Below, piece by piece: positions 26,519-35,522 of a DNA stretch of 64,000 nt (the stretch's first letter is position 1; each line of letters starts with the position of its first letter). The DNA is taken from the NCBI RefSeq assembly GCF_900149695.1, contig NZ_LT703003.1, positions 2,533,749 through 2,597,748 of the forward strand, in the 5' to 3' direction. The DNA is from Anderseniella sp. Alg231-50 (GTDB lineage: Bacteria > Pseudomonadota > Alphaproteobacteria > Rhizobiales > Aestuariivirgaceae). The notes below the pieces were generated by a model. That model made no database searches. It was not told the origin of the DNA and worked only from the letters and a program-made list of their open reading frames with translations. The translations under genes were made by a program, and so were the position numbers.

Positions 26519-26596
26519 GGCAGAGCCCTTCCCGCCCGAGATAGCATTGCCTGCATGGACGGCACTCACTTTTCGCTATTCGTAAGGAGACAGATG

Positions 26597-27082
26597 ATGA
26601 CAGAGAAGCCTTCACTTCCATCGCTTTGGAAAACGCAGAACTGGCCTGGCATGTTCGGTTCCCTGCACGACGAAATTGACAGGGTGTTTCACGATTTCAC
26701 CCAGTCGGTTGGACTGAAACCCGACCGCGCAAACAGCAACGCGCTCCTGTCGCCCGTCATCAACGTGGCGGAGACCGACAAGGCGCTGGAAATAACGGCG
26801 GAACTTCCCGGCGTGGATCAGCAGGACGTCAATGTCACCGTGACCGACAACCGGTTGACCATCCTGGCCGAGAAAAAGATAGAGGAAGAGGACAAGTCGA
26901 AAGACTACCACGTCGTTGAAAGGTCTTACGGCAAGTTTGCCCGCTCCATGTCACTACCCTTCGGTGTGGAGCCGGACAAGGTCGATGCCCAGTTCAAGAA
27001 CGGCATCCTGACCGTAACCTTGCCGAAACCGCCGGAAGTCACAGCCAAGACTCACAAGGTAAAGATCAAGCACGCTGCCTGA
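26597..27082 (+). CDS. Small heat shock protein, Hsp20/alpha-crystallin family
   Basis: This 161-residue chaperone has the alpha-crystallin domain from about residue 50: VAETDKALEITAELPGV, RSYGKFARSMSLP and the terminal strand FKNGILTVTLPK. It holds unfolding proteins without ATP. AAGGAGA precedes two adjacent ATGs (26594 and 26597); the second gives better spacing. The Fnr-type box, rather than a heat-shock element, suggests low-oxygen control. The gene ends at a strong hairpin terminator. Confidence 0.9.
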   Translation: MTEKPSLPSLWKTQNWPGMFGSLHDEIDRVFHDFTQSVGLKPDRANSNALLSPVINVAETDKALEITAELPGVDQQDVNVTVTDNRLTILAEKKIEEEDKSKDYHVVERSYGKFARSMSLPFGVEPDKVDAQFKNGILTVTLPKPPEVTAKTHKVKIKHAA

Positions 27083-27111
27083 TCTCTCCTTTCGGCCTGA
27101 CTGAAAGCGAG

Positions 27112-27141
27112 ACGGCCACTGTATTGTGCAACAGTGGCCGT
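27112..27141. terminator. Hairpin terminator between hsp20 and a convergent gene
   Basis: A perfect 11-base stem, ACGGCCACTGT paired with ACAGTGGCCGT, encloses an 8-base loop. CATTTTGTT follows on the plus strand. It lies between two convergent genes and probably serves both. Confidence 0.8.
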
Positions 27142-27167
27142 CATTTTGTTCTGAGGTCCATTCAGTG

Positions 27168-27542
27168 TCAGCGGATGTCAGTGGCGGTGATAACCCGGAA
27201 CGTCCGCATCTCGCCATCCTGCTCGCGGATTGAAACATACTCTCCGGGCCGGAAACGCTCATCGCCGAACCGGTAACCGGTCTCATCATCGTCCTCGTTG
27301 CCGTGAATATCGTAGTGGAACGCCCACGCCCCACCGGGTTTGCGAACCAGGTGTCCAATCTCGTGCTCATTGTCCCCCCAGAACCGCGTCACTCTGCACT
27401 GCTCCCGGTTGGCTTTCCATTCCGCTGCATCAATCCTGTCCATATTGTCCAGAGGTGCTACCAGGACATAGCCATGCTGGCGGCTGCCTTGCGGAAAGTC
27501 CCGGTCGCGGGCCAGGTCCATGCGGATCTGTTTCATAGTCAT
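27168..27542 (-). CDS. Hypothetical protein (about 124 residues)
   Basis: This is a soluble, charged protein rich in Arg, Asp and Glu, with KPGGAWAFHYDIHGNEDDDE and RPGEYVSIREQDG as distinctive stretches. The second half looks like a small beta-barrel-like domain, but I do not recognise a family with certainty. GGAG lies ten bases before the ATG at 27542; a GTG at 27545 and an ATG at 27536 are alternatives. It is 47 bases downstream of a Usp gene on the same strand and probably shares its transcript. Confidence 0.65.
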   Translation of the reverse strand: MTMKQIRMDLARDRDFPQGSRQHGYVLVAPLDNMDRIDAAEWKANREQCRVTRFWGDNEHEIGHLVRKPGGAWAFHYDIHGNEDDDETGYRFGDERFRPGEYVSIREQDGEMRTFRVITATDIR

Positions 27543-27589
27543 CACAAAGTGTCTCCATAGCAGGTAAAACTAAAGATGGTTAGCAAGCC

Positions 27590-28432
27590 TCAGTGCGACA
27601 TCAGCACCGGCACCGTCATGTTGTTCAGTACGTGTTCGGTTGCACCGCCAAACACGAACTCACGCACTCTGGAGTGCCCGTATGCGCCCATCACAAGCAG
27701 GTCGGCACCAACATCTTCGACTCGTGCAAGCAAGGCGCGGCCGGCGTCGGTGTCTGCCGTGGGCATCGGTTCAGCGGTGACTCTTATGTCGTGGCGGGCA
27801 AAGGTTGCCGCCAGTTCCGCACCAGGTACGTTACCCGCCAGAGAACGCTGCCTCTGTGGATCGACCCAGACAATGCTGACTTCGCTGTCTGCCGGCAGAA
27901 GCGGCAGGGCGTCAAAACAGGCACGTGCTGCTTCCTTGGCCCCATTCCAGCCCATCAGCGCCCTGCTTCCAATGATCTCGAACGGCTTGCCACGCGGCAC
28001 CAGCAGCACTGGCCGGCCAGCTTCCATCACCACATATTCGGCGAAACTCGGTTCAACGCCGCAGTTTTCGCCTGCGTCGACCTGGGCAATGACCGCCAGG
28101 TCAGCGAACCGGCACTGGTCTACAAACTCCCGGCCAATGGACGAGCTCATGGCGTCCAGTTCGCGCCATTCACAAGACAGCGAATTCAGGGCCATGACGC
28201 GTTCAAATTTCTCGCGCACCTGCTTTGCCATTGACTGATAACGCTTGCGCTGCGCATCGACGACATCCGCCATGGCAATACCGCCATACACAGCAAAGAC
28301 CTCAACGGAAGGAATGATGTAGGCGCCGATCACATGGGCACCGTTGCGTGCCGCAAACAGGCTGCAGGTGGTCAAAAGATGGTCCAGATTGTCCGTGTCA
28401 TTGAGACTCACGACAAAGGTTTTCGGGTTCAC
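27590..28432 (-). CDS. Tandem-domain universal stress protein
   Basis: This 280-residue protein has two Usp-like halves. The second ends with the ATP-loop motif VMGAYGHSRVREFVFGGATEHV, whereas the first lacks a clear loop. The start is GTG at 28432, fixed by an ideal AGGAGG seven bases upstream; the ATG 54 bases earlier has no such site. A one-mismatch Fnr-type box (28493-28506) lies about 60 bases upstream. It is the third of four Usp genes in the window. Confidence 0.86.
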   Translation of the reverse strand: MNPKTFVVSLNDTDNLDHLLTTCSLFAARNGAHVIGAYIIPSVEVFAVYGGIAMADVVDAQRKRYQSMAKQVREKFERVMALNSLSCEWRELDAMSSSIGREFVDQCRFADLAVIAQVDAGENCGVEPSFAEYVVMEAGRPVLLVPRGKPFEIIGSRALMGWNGAKEAARACFDALPLLPADSEVSIVWVDPQRQRSLAGNVPGAELAATFARHDIRVTAEPMPTADTDAGRALLARVEDVGADLLVMGAYGHSRVREFVFGGATEHVLNNMTVPVLMSH

Positions 28433-28492
28433 AGAACATCCTCCTGTCAAAGTTGGCAGGCACATCATGCAACTCGCAGTCGGCATGGCGCA

Positions 28493-28506
28493 TTGATCGA
28501 AGTCAT
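28493..28506. promoter_or_regulatory. Imperfect Fnr/FixK-type box
   Basis: TTGATCGAAGTCAT differs from TTGAY-N4-RTCAA only in the last base. It lies between divergent starts at 28432 (Usp) and 28556 (secreted protein), where an operator would be expected. I give it lower weight than the exact matches. Confidence 0.4.
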
Positions 28507-28555
28507 ATGCCTTGGTCAGCCGCTGTGTTTCAGTGACGCATCACTGGAGGTAGGT

Positions 28556-28990
28556 ATGTCTACGATCCGCAACTTTAAGGGTGCAGGCCCAATCTGGCTT
28601 ATGGCGGGCGCCAGCCTTGTGCTGGTCGCCATGTTGCCGGGTGATCTGCAGGCTGCCACCCGATGCATATTCAACTGGGCACAGCCCGGCACCTACAAGA
28701 TGTCGGGAAATTTCAGGGGCACAACTGAAGCCGCCACCGCGCGCCTGACTCACGATTGCCGGGTGTACTTTCAGGTACCCGGTGTGTTTTCAGGCGGCCC
28801 TGTACGCCGATCGGGCCGGTGCCTGAAGTTCCGCTTCAAGGTTGACGGCGAAGCAAGAATATTCAGTGCCAGATGGTGCAACACCTATGGCGTGGTTCCG
28901 TGGCAGGGCCGCGACGTAAGAGCCTCGGTCACCCGCATCAAGATCGCGGTTCCGCCTACTCCCCAGCGCCGAAACTTCAACGTCAAGTGA
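28556..28990 (+). CDS. Small secreted protein of unknown function
   Basis: This 144-residue protein has a signal peptide of about 33 residues (ending near GDLQAA). The mature part has four Cys (RCIFNW, HDCRVY, GRCLKF, RWCNTYG), suggesting two disulfides, and many aromatic and basic residues. GGAGG lies five bases before the ATG at 28556. Its stop overlaps the next gene's ATG by one base (TGATG), so it is coupled to the diheme cytochrome. No family recognised; a periplasmic partner of the cytochrome is an inference from coupling. Confidence 0.68.
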   Translation: MSTIRNFKGAGPIWLMAGASLVLVAMLPGDLQAATRCIFNWAQPGTYKMSGNFRGTTEAATARLTHDCRVYFQVPGVFSGGPVRRSGRCLKFRFKVDGEARIFSARWCNTYGVVPWQGRDVRASVTRIKIAVPPTPQRRNFNVK

Positions 28991-29796
28991 TGACCGGAAT
29001 GCATAAACACCCGTTGTTTCCTGCAATCACCGCTGTCCTGGCGCTGGTGGCCTTCCCCGGTGTGTTGCCGGTTGCGCACTACCCCGCTTTGGCGACCCAG
29101 GTTACGCAGGACAAGCCTTCACCGGAAACACGCGAACATGAGTTCGGCGATGCATTTGTCGTGTCGCTGGGCGGCAAGTTGTACGACAATTATTGGGCGG
29201 GTTCAGGCGCCGAGCCGCCTGCCATGAAAAACCCGGCCTTCCCGTCAGACCTGACAGTCAGTGATACCGACAGCTGGCGCTGCGTCTCCTGCCATGGCTG
29301 GGACTATGACGGCGCCCAAAAGACCGATGGCAGCCCGCAACAGCAAAAACAGTTTGTCGGCCTGCGGCATCTGCAAGGTACTGATCCGTTTAACATGCTG
29401 GAACTGTTTACCAGGGCCCACCCTGATCAAAGGGCACTTGCGTCCGGCGGGTTGCCGTTGGACCTGTTGCTGCTGTTTCTGACCGTCGGCCAGTATGACC
29501 CGGTAAATTTCAAGCCGGAAAAATCGTCATCAGAGAAAAACCTCAGTCGCGGCAGGGACATTTTCGAGGGAGTTTGCATGTCCTGTCATGACCCGAACGG
29601 CAAGTCTGGGTTCCAGGTCAGGCCGGGCATGCGCGGCAGCCTCGGTTGGCAGGCACGCCATCAGCCCGAACGGATGATCCACAAGATCATCAATGGTGTT
29701 CCGGGCGAAAGCATGCTGGCTCTCAGGTTCATGGACGAACCGGCAATCGCCGACCTGGTCGCGTATCTTAAGACGCTCGATCCGGATGCCGACTAG
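28990..29796 (+). CDS. Diheme cytochrome c, periplasmic
   Basis: This 268-residue exported protein has an N-terminal hydrophobic signal and two heme c motifs, CVSCH at 98-102 and CMSCH at 196-200. The second lies in a standard cytochrome c domain (ETREHEF and FEGVCMSCHDPNGKSG are recognisable stretches). The N-terminal motif sits in a less typical domain. It probably carries electrons in the periplasm, perhaps for the adjacent oxygen-limitation response. It is translated together with the small secreted protein and meets a convergent gene at its stop. Confidence 0.85.
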   Translation: MTGMHKHPLFPAITAVLALVAFPGVLPVAHYPALATQVTQDKPSPETREHEFGDAFVVSLGGKLYDNYWAGSGAEPPAMKNPAFPSDLTVSDTDSWRCVSCHGWDYDGAQKTDGSPQQQKQFVGLRHLQGTDPFNMLELFTRAHPDQRALASGGLPLDLLLLFLTVGQYDPVNFKPEKSSSEKNLSRGRDIFEGVCMSCHDPNGKSGFQVRPGMRGSLGWQARHQPERMIHKIINGVPGESMLALRFMDEPAIADLVAYLKTLDPDAD

Positions 29797-30008
29797 GCTG
29801 ATCCCCGCTTGTTCGCTGCCCTGGATCGGAATTCCTCGTCCAGCAATGCTTCCAGGCGCACCAGGTCTTCCGGTAGTGGCTGTCCTGTTGCCTTTAGCTG
29901 GGCCAGCTCGGCATGCAGTTGCTCAAGCACCTGGTGTGCATCCTCCGCCTCATTGTCCGCTTCACTGAAAAACAGGTTTATACGGGTGATCAAGTCGTCA
30001 AACGCCAT
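29793..30008 (-). CDS. Small hypothetical coiled-coil-like protein
   Basis: This 71-residue acidic protein is likely one or two long helices (EADNEAEDAHQVLEQLHAEL). No cysteine, signal or known motif is visible. The stop overlaps the cytochrome gene's stop region by four bases, tail to tail. It begins four bases after the rhodanese stop on the same strand, so the two are likely co-transcribed. Confidence 0.55.
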   Translation of the reverse strand: MAFDDLITRINLFFSEADNEAEDAHQVLEQLHAELAQLKATGQPLPEDLVRLEALLDEEFRSRAANKRGSA

Positions 30009-30012
30009 GCCT

Positions 30013-30393
30013 TTAGCCTTCCTTGTTGTTCGCGGCCTTCCATGCGGCGAATCCGCCGGCTAGTGAAACCACGTCCGAAAACCCCATTTCCTGAAGCGTC
30101 TTCGCGGCAAGTGCCGAACGCCCGCCGGTTCCACAGAACAGTACAATGCGCTTGGCCGGATCCAGTGCCGGCAAATGTGCCGGGCACTCCGGGTCTGCGT
30201 GAAACTCCAGCAATCCCCGCGAGGCGTGCACGGATCCGGGAATGGTGCCATCAGTTTCGCGTTCGAACGCGTCGCGAACGTCCACGACAACCACGTCGGA
30301 TTCATCCTGCAGGTATGGGAAATCCTGCACCGAAACCGTTTCTATGACGGCATTCGCCTGCGCCAGCAATGCCTTGAATCCTGTCTTCAGCAT
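30013..30393 (-). CDS. Rhodanese-domain sulfurtransferase
   Basis: This 126-residue single rhodanese domain has catalytic Cys87 in LFCGTGGRSALAA and the upstream VVVVDVRDAFERETDGTIPGS, the CH2A-like motif. No signal peptide is visible, so it is cytosolic and would move sulfane sulfur between thiols or cyanide. The neighbouring small helical protein gene follows by four bases. Rhodaneses often accompany stress and anaerobic genes, but the acceptor here is unknown. Confidence 0.85.
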   Translation of the reverse strand: MLKTGFKALLAQANAVIETVSVQDFPYLQDESDVVVVDVRDAFERETDGTIPGSVHASRGLLEFHADPECPAHLPALDPAKRIVLFCGTGGRSALAAKTLQEMGFSDVVSLAGGFAAWKAANNKEG

Positions 30394-30533
30394 GGTGCTA
30401 CCTCACATTGCTCACAATGGCCGTCTCGAACAGTACCCTAACACAATCCTGCACTCCAAGCCTGCCAAAGCAGTCAGGCGCAAGCACCTTGCGTTGCATA
30501 ACCGCCATAATGGATGTTTTGCGCAGTTTGCCT

Positions 30534-30547
30534 TTGATCTGAATCAT
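30534..30547. promoter_or_regulatory. Imperfect Fnr/FixK-type box upstream of the RbbA-like operon
   Basis: TTGATCTGAATCAT misses TTGAY-N4-RTCAA only at the final base. It is about 120 bases before the HlyD-like gene and 140 bases before the divergent rhodanese gene. The rest of the 274-base gap 30394-30667 shows no other clear element. Confidence 0.35.
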
Positions 30548-30667
30548 GTCGAACCCGGATCGCAGCGCCTATCTTGACGCCAGCATTGCGATGAAACATC
30601 CGGCGCGGCTCGCGCACGATTGAACCGTCGGCAAGGCAGCAGACATTTCAAACAGAAGGCAAGTTCC

Positions 30668-31651
30668 ATGAAGCTCAAAACCTGGTTGGTGCTTGGTGTG
30701 GTCGCCATTGCCGGCGCGGCAGGCGGGTATGTTTACTGGCAACAGCAGATCGCATCGCAATTGCCCGCCGGCATTGTCAGTTCCAATGGCCGCATCGAGG
30801 CAGAGCAGGTCAACATATCCAGCAAGCTTGCAGGCCGAGTGGCTGAGGTTCTTGTCGACCAGGGTGACATGGTGGACGCCGGCCAGACCGTGGCCCGTAT
30901 GGATGCCGGAGAGATCAACGCACAGGTACGGCGCGCGCAAGCCGAGACAAGACGCGCCAAAAAAGCAAAGCTCGAAGCAAGTGCGTCTGTCATTCGCGTC
31001 AGAAGCCATCTGAAATTCACTGAAGTCGAGCTTTCCCGCGCGCAGACACTGCATCGAAAGGGTTTCGCAACAACAGAGAAGCTGGATCAGCGTCATAACG
31101 AACTGCAGGCTGCTGATGCCAATTACCGTGCCGCCGTGGCCGGTGTCGAACAGGCCGATGAAGCCATCACGTCCGCACAGGAAGAACTGGCCCGGCTTAA
31201 GTCAATCCTCGATGACACCACACTGAAGGCGCCCCAACGCGGTCGTATCCAGTACCGCCTGGCTGAACCTGGAGAAGTCGTTGCAGCCGGCGGCAACATT
31301 CTGACGCTTCTGGACATCGCAGATGTCTACATGACGGTTTTCCTCCCGGCATCCGATGCCGGCCTGCTCACTCTGGGAAGCGACGCCCGGATCATTCTCG
31401 ACCCGGTGCCGCAATATGTCATTCCGGCCACGGTTTCGTTCGTTGCAGCCCAGGCCCAGTTCACACCCAAGGCCGTGGAAACGGCGCAGGAACGGGCCAA
31501 GCTGATGTTTCGGGTCAAACTCACCATCGACCCGAAACTGCTGCGAAAACATGAGGATAGGGTGAAAACCGGGGTCAGAGGATTAGCCTATCTGCGTCTG
31601 CCGCAGGCTACAGGCTGGCCTGAAAACCTGAACATCAAGCTGCCCGAATGA
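30668..31651 (+). CDS. HlyD/EmrA-family membrane fusion protein (YhiI-like)
   Basis: This 327-residue protein has one N-terminal membrane helix (TWLVLGVVAIAGAAGGYVYW). Next come a lipoyl/barrel half-motif (GRIEAEQVNISSKLAGRV), a long coiled-coil hairpin rich in Ala, Glu and Arg, and the returning barrel (APQRGRIQYRLAEPGEVVAAGG). It is the periplasmic adaptor of an export system. It overlaps the RbbA-like ATPase gene by four bases, reproducing the yhiI-rbbA-yhhJ gene order of enterobacteria. Confidence 0.86.
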   Translation: MKLKTWLVLGVVAIAGAAGGYVYWQQQIASQLPAGIVSSNGRIEAEQVNISSKLAGRVAEVLVDQGDMVDAGQTVARMDAGEINAQVRRAQAETRRAKKAKLEASASVIRVRSHLKFTEVELSRAQTLHRKGFATTEKLDQRHNELQAADANYRAAVAGVEQADEAITSAQEELARLKSILDDTTLKAPQRGRIQYRLAEPGEVVAAGGNILTLLDIADVYMTVFLPASDAGLLTLGSDARIILDPVPQYVIPATVSFVAAQAQFTPKAVETAQERAKLMFRVKLTIDPKLLRKHEDRVKTGVRGLAYLRLPQATGWPENLNIKLPE

Positions 31652-34392
31652 CACCCGCATCTGATAGTGTGGCGCAGCTTGCAGCCGTCACTCACAAGTA
31701 TGGTGCGGTGGCCGCTCTCGATGACGTAACAGTGAATATTCCGGCCGGCTGCATGGCTGGTCTCATTGGTCCTGACGGCGTCGGCAAGTCTACATTGCTG
31801 GCGTTGGTCTCGGGGGTCCGAAAAATGCAGACCGGGAGTGTCCATGCACTGTCCGGCGACATGCATGACAACGCCCATCGCAGGCACTGCTTCAACCGCA
31901 TTGCCTACATGCCGCAGGGGTTGGGGAAAAACCTTTATCCCACGCTCAGCATTTACGAGAATCTGGATTTCTTTGGACGGCTGTTCGGCCAGGGCAGCAA
32001 GGAGCGCCACAGGCGCATAGGTGAACTGTTGCAGGCAACCGGACTTGCCCCTTTTCCTGACCGTCCGGCTGGCAAACTGTCCGGCGGCATGAAGCAGAAA
32101 CTCGGACTGTGTTGCGCCCTTATTCACGACCCTGACCTGCTGGTTCTGGATGAGCCGACGACAGGCGTCGACCCGCTTTCAAGGCGCCAGTTCTGGGAAC
32201 TGATTGATCGTATTCGCGCTCGCCGTCCCAATATGAGCGTTATTGTTGCAACCGCATATATGGATGAAGCCGAAGGCTTCGACTGGCTGGCGGCCATGGA
32301 TGATGGAAAGATCATCGCCACCGGATCGCCGGCCGAGCTGAAATCACAAACGTCTGCCGACACGCTTGAGGCCGCCTTTATCGCACTGCTGCCAGAGCAC
32401 AAACGCTCCAGACACAAACAGGTAACCGTGCCGCCGCGCATCAACGGAGATGGGCAGTTCGCCATCCAGGCCAGCGGGCTTACCAAGCGGTTTGGGGATT
32501 TCACTGCTGTCGATCACGTCAGCTTCGACATCGAGCGGGGTGAAATCTTCGGCTTCCTCGGATCCAATGGCTGTGGCAAGACCACGACCATGAAGATGCT
32601 GACCGGGCTGCTGTCCGCCAGCGAAGGTGAGGCCAGGCTGTTCAGCAAGAAGCTGAACGCCCGGGACATGCAGACCCGCCGCCGGGTCGGTTACATGTCA
32701 CAGTCCTTCTCGCTGTATGGCGAACTGACCGTTCTGCAGAACCTTGAATTGCACGCGCACCTGTTTCACTTGCCGAAAGACCAGCGAAACGACCGCATTA
32801 CGGATCTTCTCCAGCGCTTTGACCTGCACGACGTCCACGACCACAAGCCTGACAGCCTGCCGTTGGGCGTCAAGCAGCGCCTGCAACTCGCCGTCGCCAT
32901 TCTTCACCGGCCGGAAGTTCTCATTCTCGACGAACCGACGTCCGGCGTCGACCCGATAGCACGCGATGAATTCTGGCAGTTGCTGATAGAGCTGTCACGC
33001 GACGACGGCGTGACCATTTTCATTTCCACGCACTTCATGAACGAGGCATCCCGCTGTGACCGGATATCGCTGATGCACGCCGGCAAGGTCCTTGCCGTGG
33101 GCGCACCTCAGGAGCTGGCAGACGACAGGCATGCCGGTTCGCTCGACGAGGCCTTTGTAGCCTATCTTGAGGATGCGATCGGCGAAGACAGTTCCGAGCC
33201 CGCAGACAATTCAGTGGTTGCGGAGATTGCAGACACCGTTCCCGAAACCCGGCACACTATCAGCGCCTTCAGCGCGCAGCGCATGTGGGCGTATGCCAGC
33301 CGGGAAGCGAAGGAACTCCTGCGCGATCCGATCAGACTGGCATTTGCGCTGTTGGGACCCATTCTCCTGATGGTCACCTTCGGCTACGGCATCTCGTTCG
33401 ATGTCGAAGAACTGCCCTACGCCGTCTATGACCAGGACAGGTCCCATGAAAGTCGCCAGTTTCTCGAGAATTTCTCCAGTTCACGGTACTTCATACAACA
33501 GCCCCCCATTACCAGCCCGTCTGGTGTCGAGACCCGCCTGAAAAGCGGCGAACTGAAATTCGCCATCGAGATTCCATCCGGCTTCGGCAAAAACATGCTG
33601 AAAGGCGAACAACCCGAAGTCGGCGTGTGGCTGGATGGCGCCATGCCGTTTCGGGCCGAAACGACGCGGGGCTACGTTCAGGGCGTCACGTTGCAATACA
33701 TCGCTGACATGTCCACCCGCCAGACCGGCCGCGCCGTCAGTGTCAGCCCGGTCTCGATCGAGACCCGGTTCCGCTACAACCAGGCATTCAAGAGCACCTA
33801 CGCGATAACCCCAGGCGTCATCATGCTGCTGTGCATCCTGATACCCGCCATGATGACTGCGGTAGGCATCGTGCGGGAAAAGGAGATGGGCTCGATCACC
33901 AACCTGTACTCCACGCCGGTCACGAAAATAGAATTCCTGCTCGGCAAGCAATTGCCCTACGTCGCCATTGCCTACGCCAGCTTTGTCAGCCTGTGCTTGC
34001 TGGTCATCCTGGTATTCGCGGTGCCCCTGAAAGGGTCCTTCCTGGCACTGGCTGTCGGAGCCTTGTTTTATGTCTGGGCAACAACAGGATTTGGCATGCT
34101 GGTATCATCGTTTGTAAACAGCCAGATCGCAGCCATTTTCGCCACAGCCATACTGGCGATGGTGCCCACAATGAACTTTTCCGGGTTCATGACGCCTGTC
34201 TCCACATTGGGTGGCGGTGCCAAGATAACAAGCGCCCTGTTTCCGGCATCCTACTTCCAGCAGATCAGCGTAGGCAGCTTTACCAAGGCACTGAGATTTT
34301 CCGACCTGTGGCCCAATCACCTGTTTCTGATCGGCTTCGGGCTGGCGTTTTTCCTTATCGCTGCAGTCTTCCTTCGCAAGCAGGACGTGTGA
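31648..34392 (+). CDS. Dual-ATPase/ABC-2 permease fusion, RbbA-like
   Basis: This 914-residue protein has two ABC ATPase domains. The first has Walker A GPDGVGKST and signature LSGGMKQK. The second has Walker A GSNGCGKTT and a degenerate signature LPLGVKQRLQLA. An ABC-2 permease with about six helices follows, from around residue 560. This layout is that of RbbA/YhiH, described in E. coli as a ribosome-associated ATPase but equally like an exporter. Here the HlyD and second permease partners favour export of an unknown molecule. The atypical second signature suggests unequal ATPase sites. Confidence 0.86.
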   Translation: MTPASDSVAQLAAVTHKYGAVAALDDVTVNIPAGCMAGLIGPDGVGKSTLLALVSGVRKMQTGSVHALSGDMHDNAHRRHCFNRIAYMPQGLGKNLYPTLSIYENLDFFGRLFGQGSKERHRRIGELLQATGLAPFPDRPAGKLSGGMKQKLGLCCALIHDPDLLVLDEPTTGVDPLSRRQFWELIDRIRARRPNMSVIVATAYMDEAEGFDWLAAMDDGKIIATGSPAELKSQTSADTLEAAFIALLPEHKRSRHKQVTVPPRINGDGQFAIQASGLTKRFGDFTAVDHVSFDIERGEIFGFLGSNGCGKTTTMKMLTGLLSASEGEARLFSKKLNARDMQTRRRVGYMSQSFSLYGELTVLQNLELHAHLFHLPKDQRNDRITDLLQRFDLHDVHDHKPDSLPLGVKQRLQLAVAILHRPEVLILDEPTSGVDPIARDEFWQLLIELSRDDGVTIFISTHFMNEASRCDRISLMHAGKVLAVGAPQELADDRHAGSLDEAFVAYLEDAIGEDSSEPADNSVVAEIADTVPETRHTISAFSAQRMWAYASREAKELLRDPIRLAFALLGPILLMVTFGYGISFDVEELPYAVYDQDRSHESRQFLENFSSSRYFIQQPPITSPSGVETRLKSGELKFAIEIPSGFGKNMLKGEQPEVGVWLDGAMPFRAETTRGYVQGVTLQYIADMSTRQTGRAVSVSPVSIETRFRYNQAFKSTYAITPGVIMLLCILIPAMMTAVGIVREKEMGSITNLYSTPVTKIEFLLGKQLPYVAIAYASFVSLCLLVILVFAVPLKGSFLALAVGALFYVWATTGFGMLVSSFVNSQIAAIFATAILAMVPTMNFSGFMTPVSTLGGGAKITSALFPASYFQQISVGSFTKALRFSDLWPNHLFLIGFGLAFFLIAAVFLRKQDV

Positions 34393-34394
34393 AC

Positions 34395-35522
34395 ATGTTG
34401 AGAAGACTTGGCAACATTTACCGTCTCGGCATCAAGGAACTGCGCAGTGTGCTGGCTGACCCGGTGCTGATGATCCTGCTCGTCTGGACATTCACCTTTG
34501 CCATTTATGAAGTCGCGCAGAATGCAAAAATGGAAGTGTCGAATGCCTCGGTTGCAATCGTGGATGAAGATCGCTCGGAACTGTCCAGGCGCATTCAGGA
34601 TGCGTTCCTGCCGCCCTACTTCAAACCGGCGGTCGAGATTACGGGAGCGGAAATCGACCGGGCGATGGATACCGGCAAGTTCATTTTCGTTGTAGATATT
34701 CCACCACGGTTTGAGTCCGACCTTCTGTCCGGCCACAGACCCGAAATTCAGCTGAACATAGATGCGACCGCCATGTCCGTGGCCGGCACCGGCGCGTCCT
34801 ACATACAAACCATCATCACCCGGGAAACCCTGGATTTCATGGATGCACGGGGAACAGAGGCACAAATCCCGCTGGACGTGGTCGTCAGGGCAAACTTCAA
34901 TCCGAATCTCAACTCGACCTGGTTCATGGCGGTGATGCAGATCGTCAACAACGTCACCATACTGGCCATGATCCTGACCGGCGCCGCCCTGATCCGCGAA
35001 CGTGAGCACGGCACCATCGAGCACCTGCTCGTCATGCCTGTCACATCGGCGGAGATCATGATCTCGAAAGTCTGGGCCAATGGCCTGGTGATTGTTGTTG
35101 CCGCCGCACTGTCGCTGACCTTCATTGTCCAGGGACTGTTGCAGGTTCCCATTGCTGGGTCCAAGTTACTGTTTATCGCAGGCGCAATTGTCTACCTGTT
35201 CTCGATCACTTCCCTGGGCATTCTGCTGGCGACCATGGCGCGTTCGATGCCGCAGTTCGGACTGCTCGCAATTCCCGTCTTCGTGGTGATGAACCTGTTG
35301 TCCGGAAGCACGACACCCCAGGAAAGCATGCCGGAATGGCTCCAGACGATCATGCAGGCGTCTCCGTCCACCCACTATGTCAGTTTCTCGCAAGCGGTTT
35401 TGTATCGAGGTGCGTGGGTGGATATTGTCTGGCCGCAAATGCTGATCATGGGGGCAATCGGCTGTGTTTTCTTCGCCGTCGCCCTGTTCCGGTTTCGCAA
35501 GACAATCATCAGCTTCTCGTAG
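34395..35522 (+). CDS. ABC-2 type permease (YhhJ-like)
   Basis: This 375-residue permease has one N-terminal helix, a large periplasmic domain (about residues 45-180) and a cluster of five helices in the C-terminal half. The REREHGTIEHLLVMPV loop is typical of ABC-2 exporters. The upstream in-frame extension lies within the RbbA-like gene in another frame and is rejected; the ATG at 34395 follows that stop by two bases. It would form a heteromeric channel with the RbbA-like permease half. Confidence 0.86.
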   Translation: MLRRLGNIYRLGIKELRSVLADPVLMILLVWTFTFAIYEVAQNAKMEVSNASVAIVDEDRSELSRRIQDAFLPPYFKPAVEITGAEIDRAMDTGKFIFVVDIPPRFESDLLSGHRPEIQLNIDATAMSVAGTGASYIQTIITRETLDFMDARGTEAQIPLDVVVRANFNPNLNSTWFMAVMQIVNNVTILAMILTGAALIREREHGTIEHLLVMPVTSAEIMISKVWANGLVIVVAAALSLTFIVQGLLQVPIAGSKLLFIAGAIVYLFSITSLGILLATMARSMPQFGLLAIPVFVVMNLLSGSTTPQESMPEWLQTIMQASPSTHYVSFSQAVLYRGAWVDIVWPQMLIMGAIGCVFFAVALFRFRKTIISFS

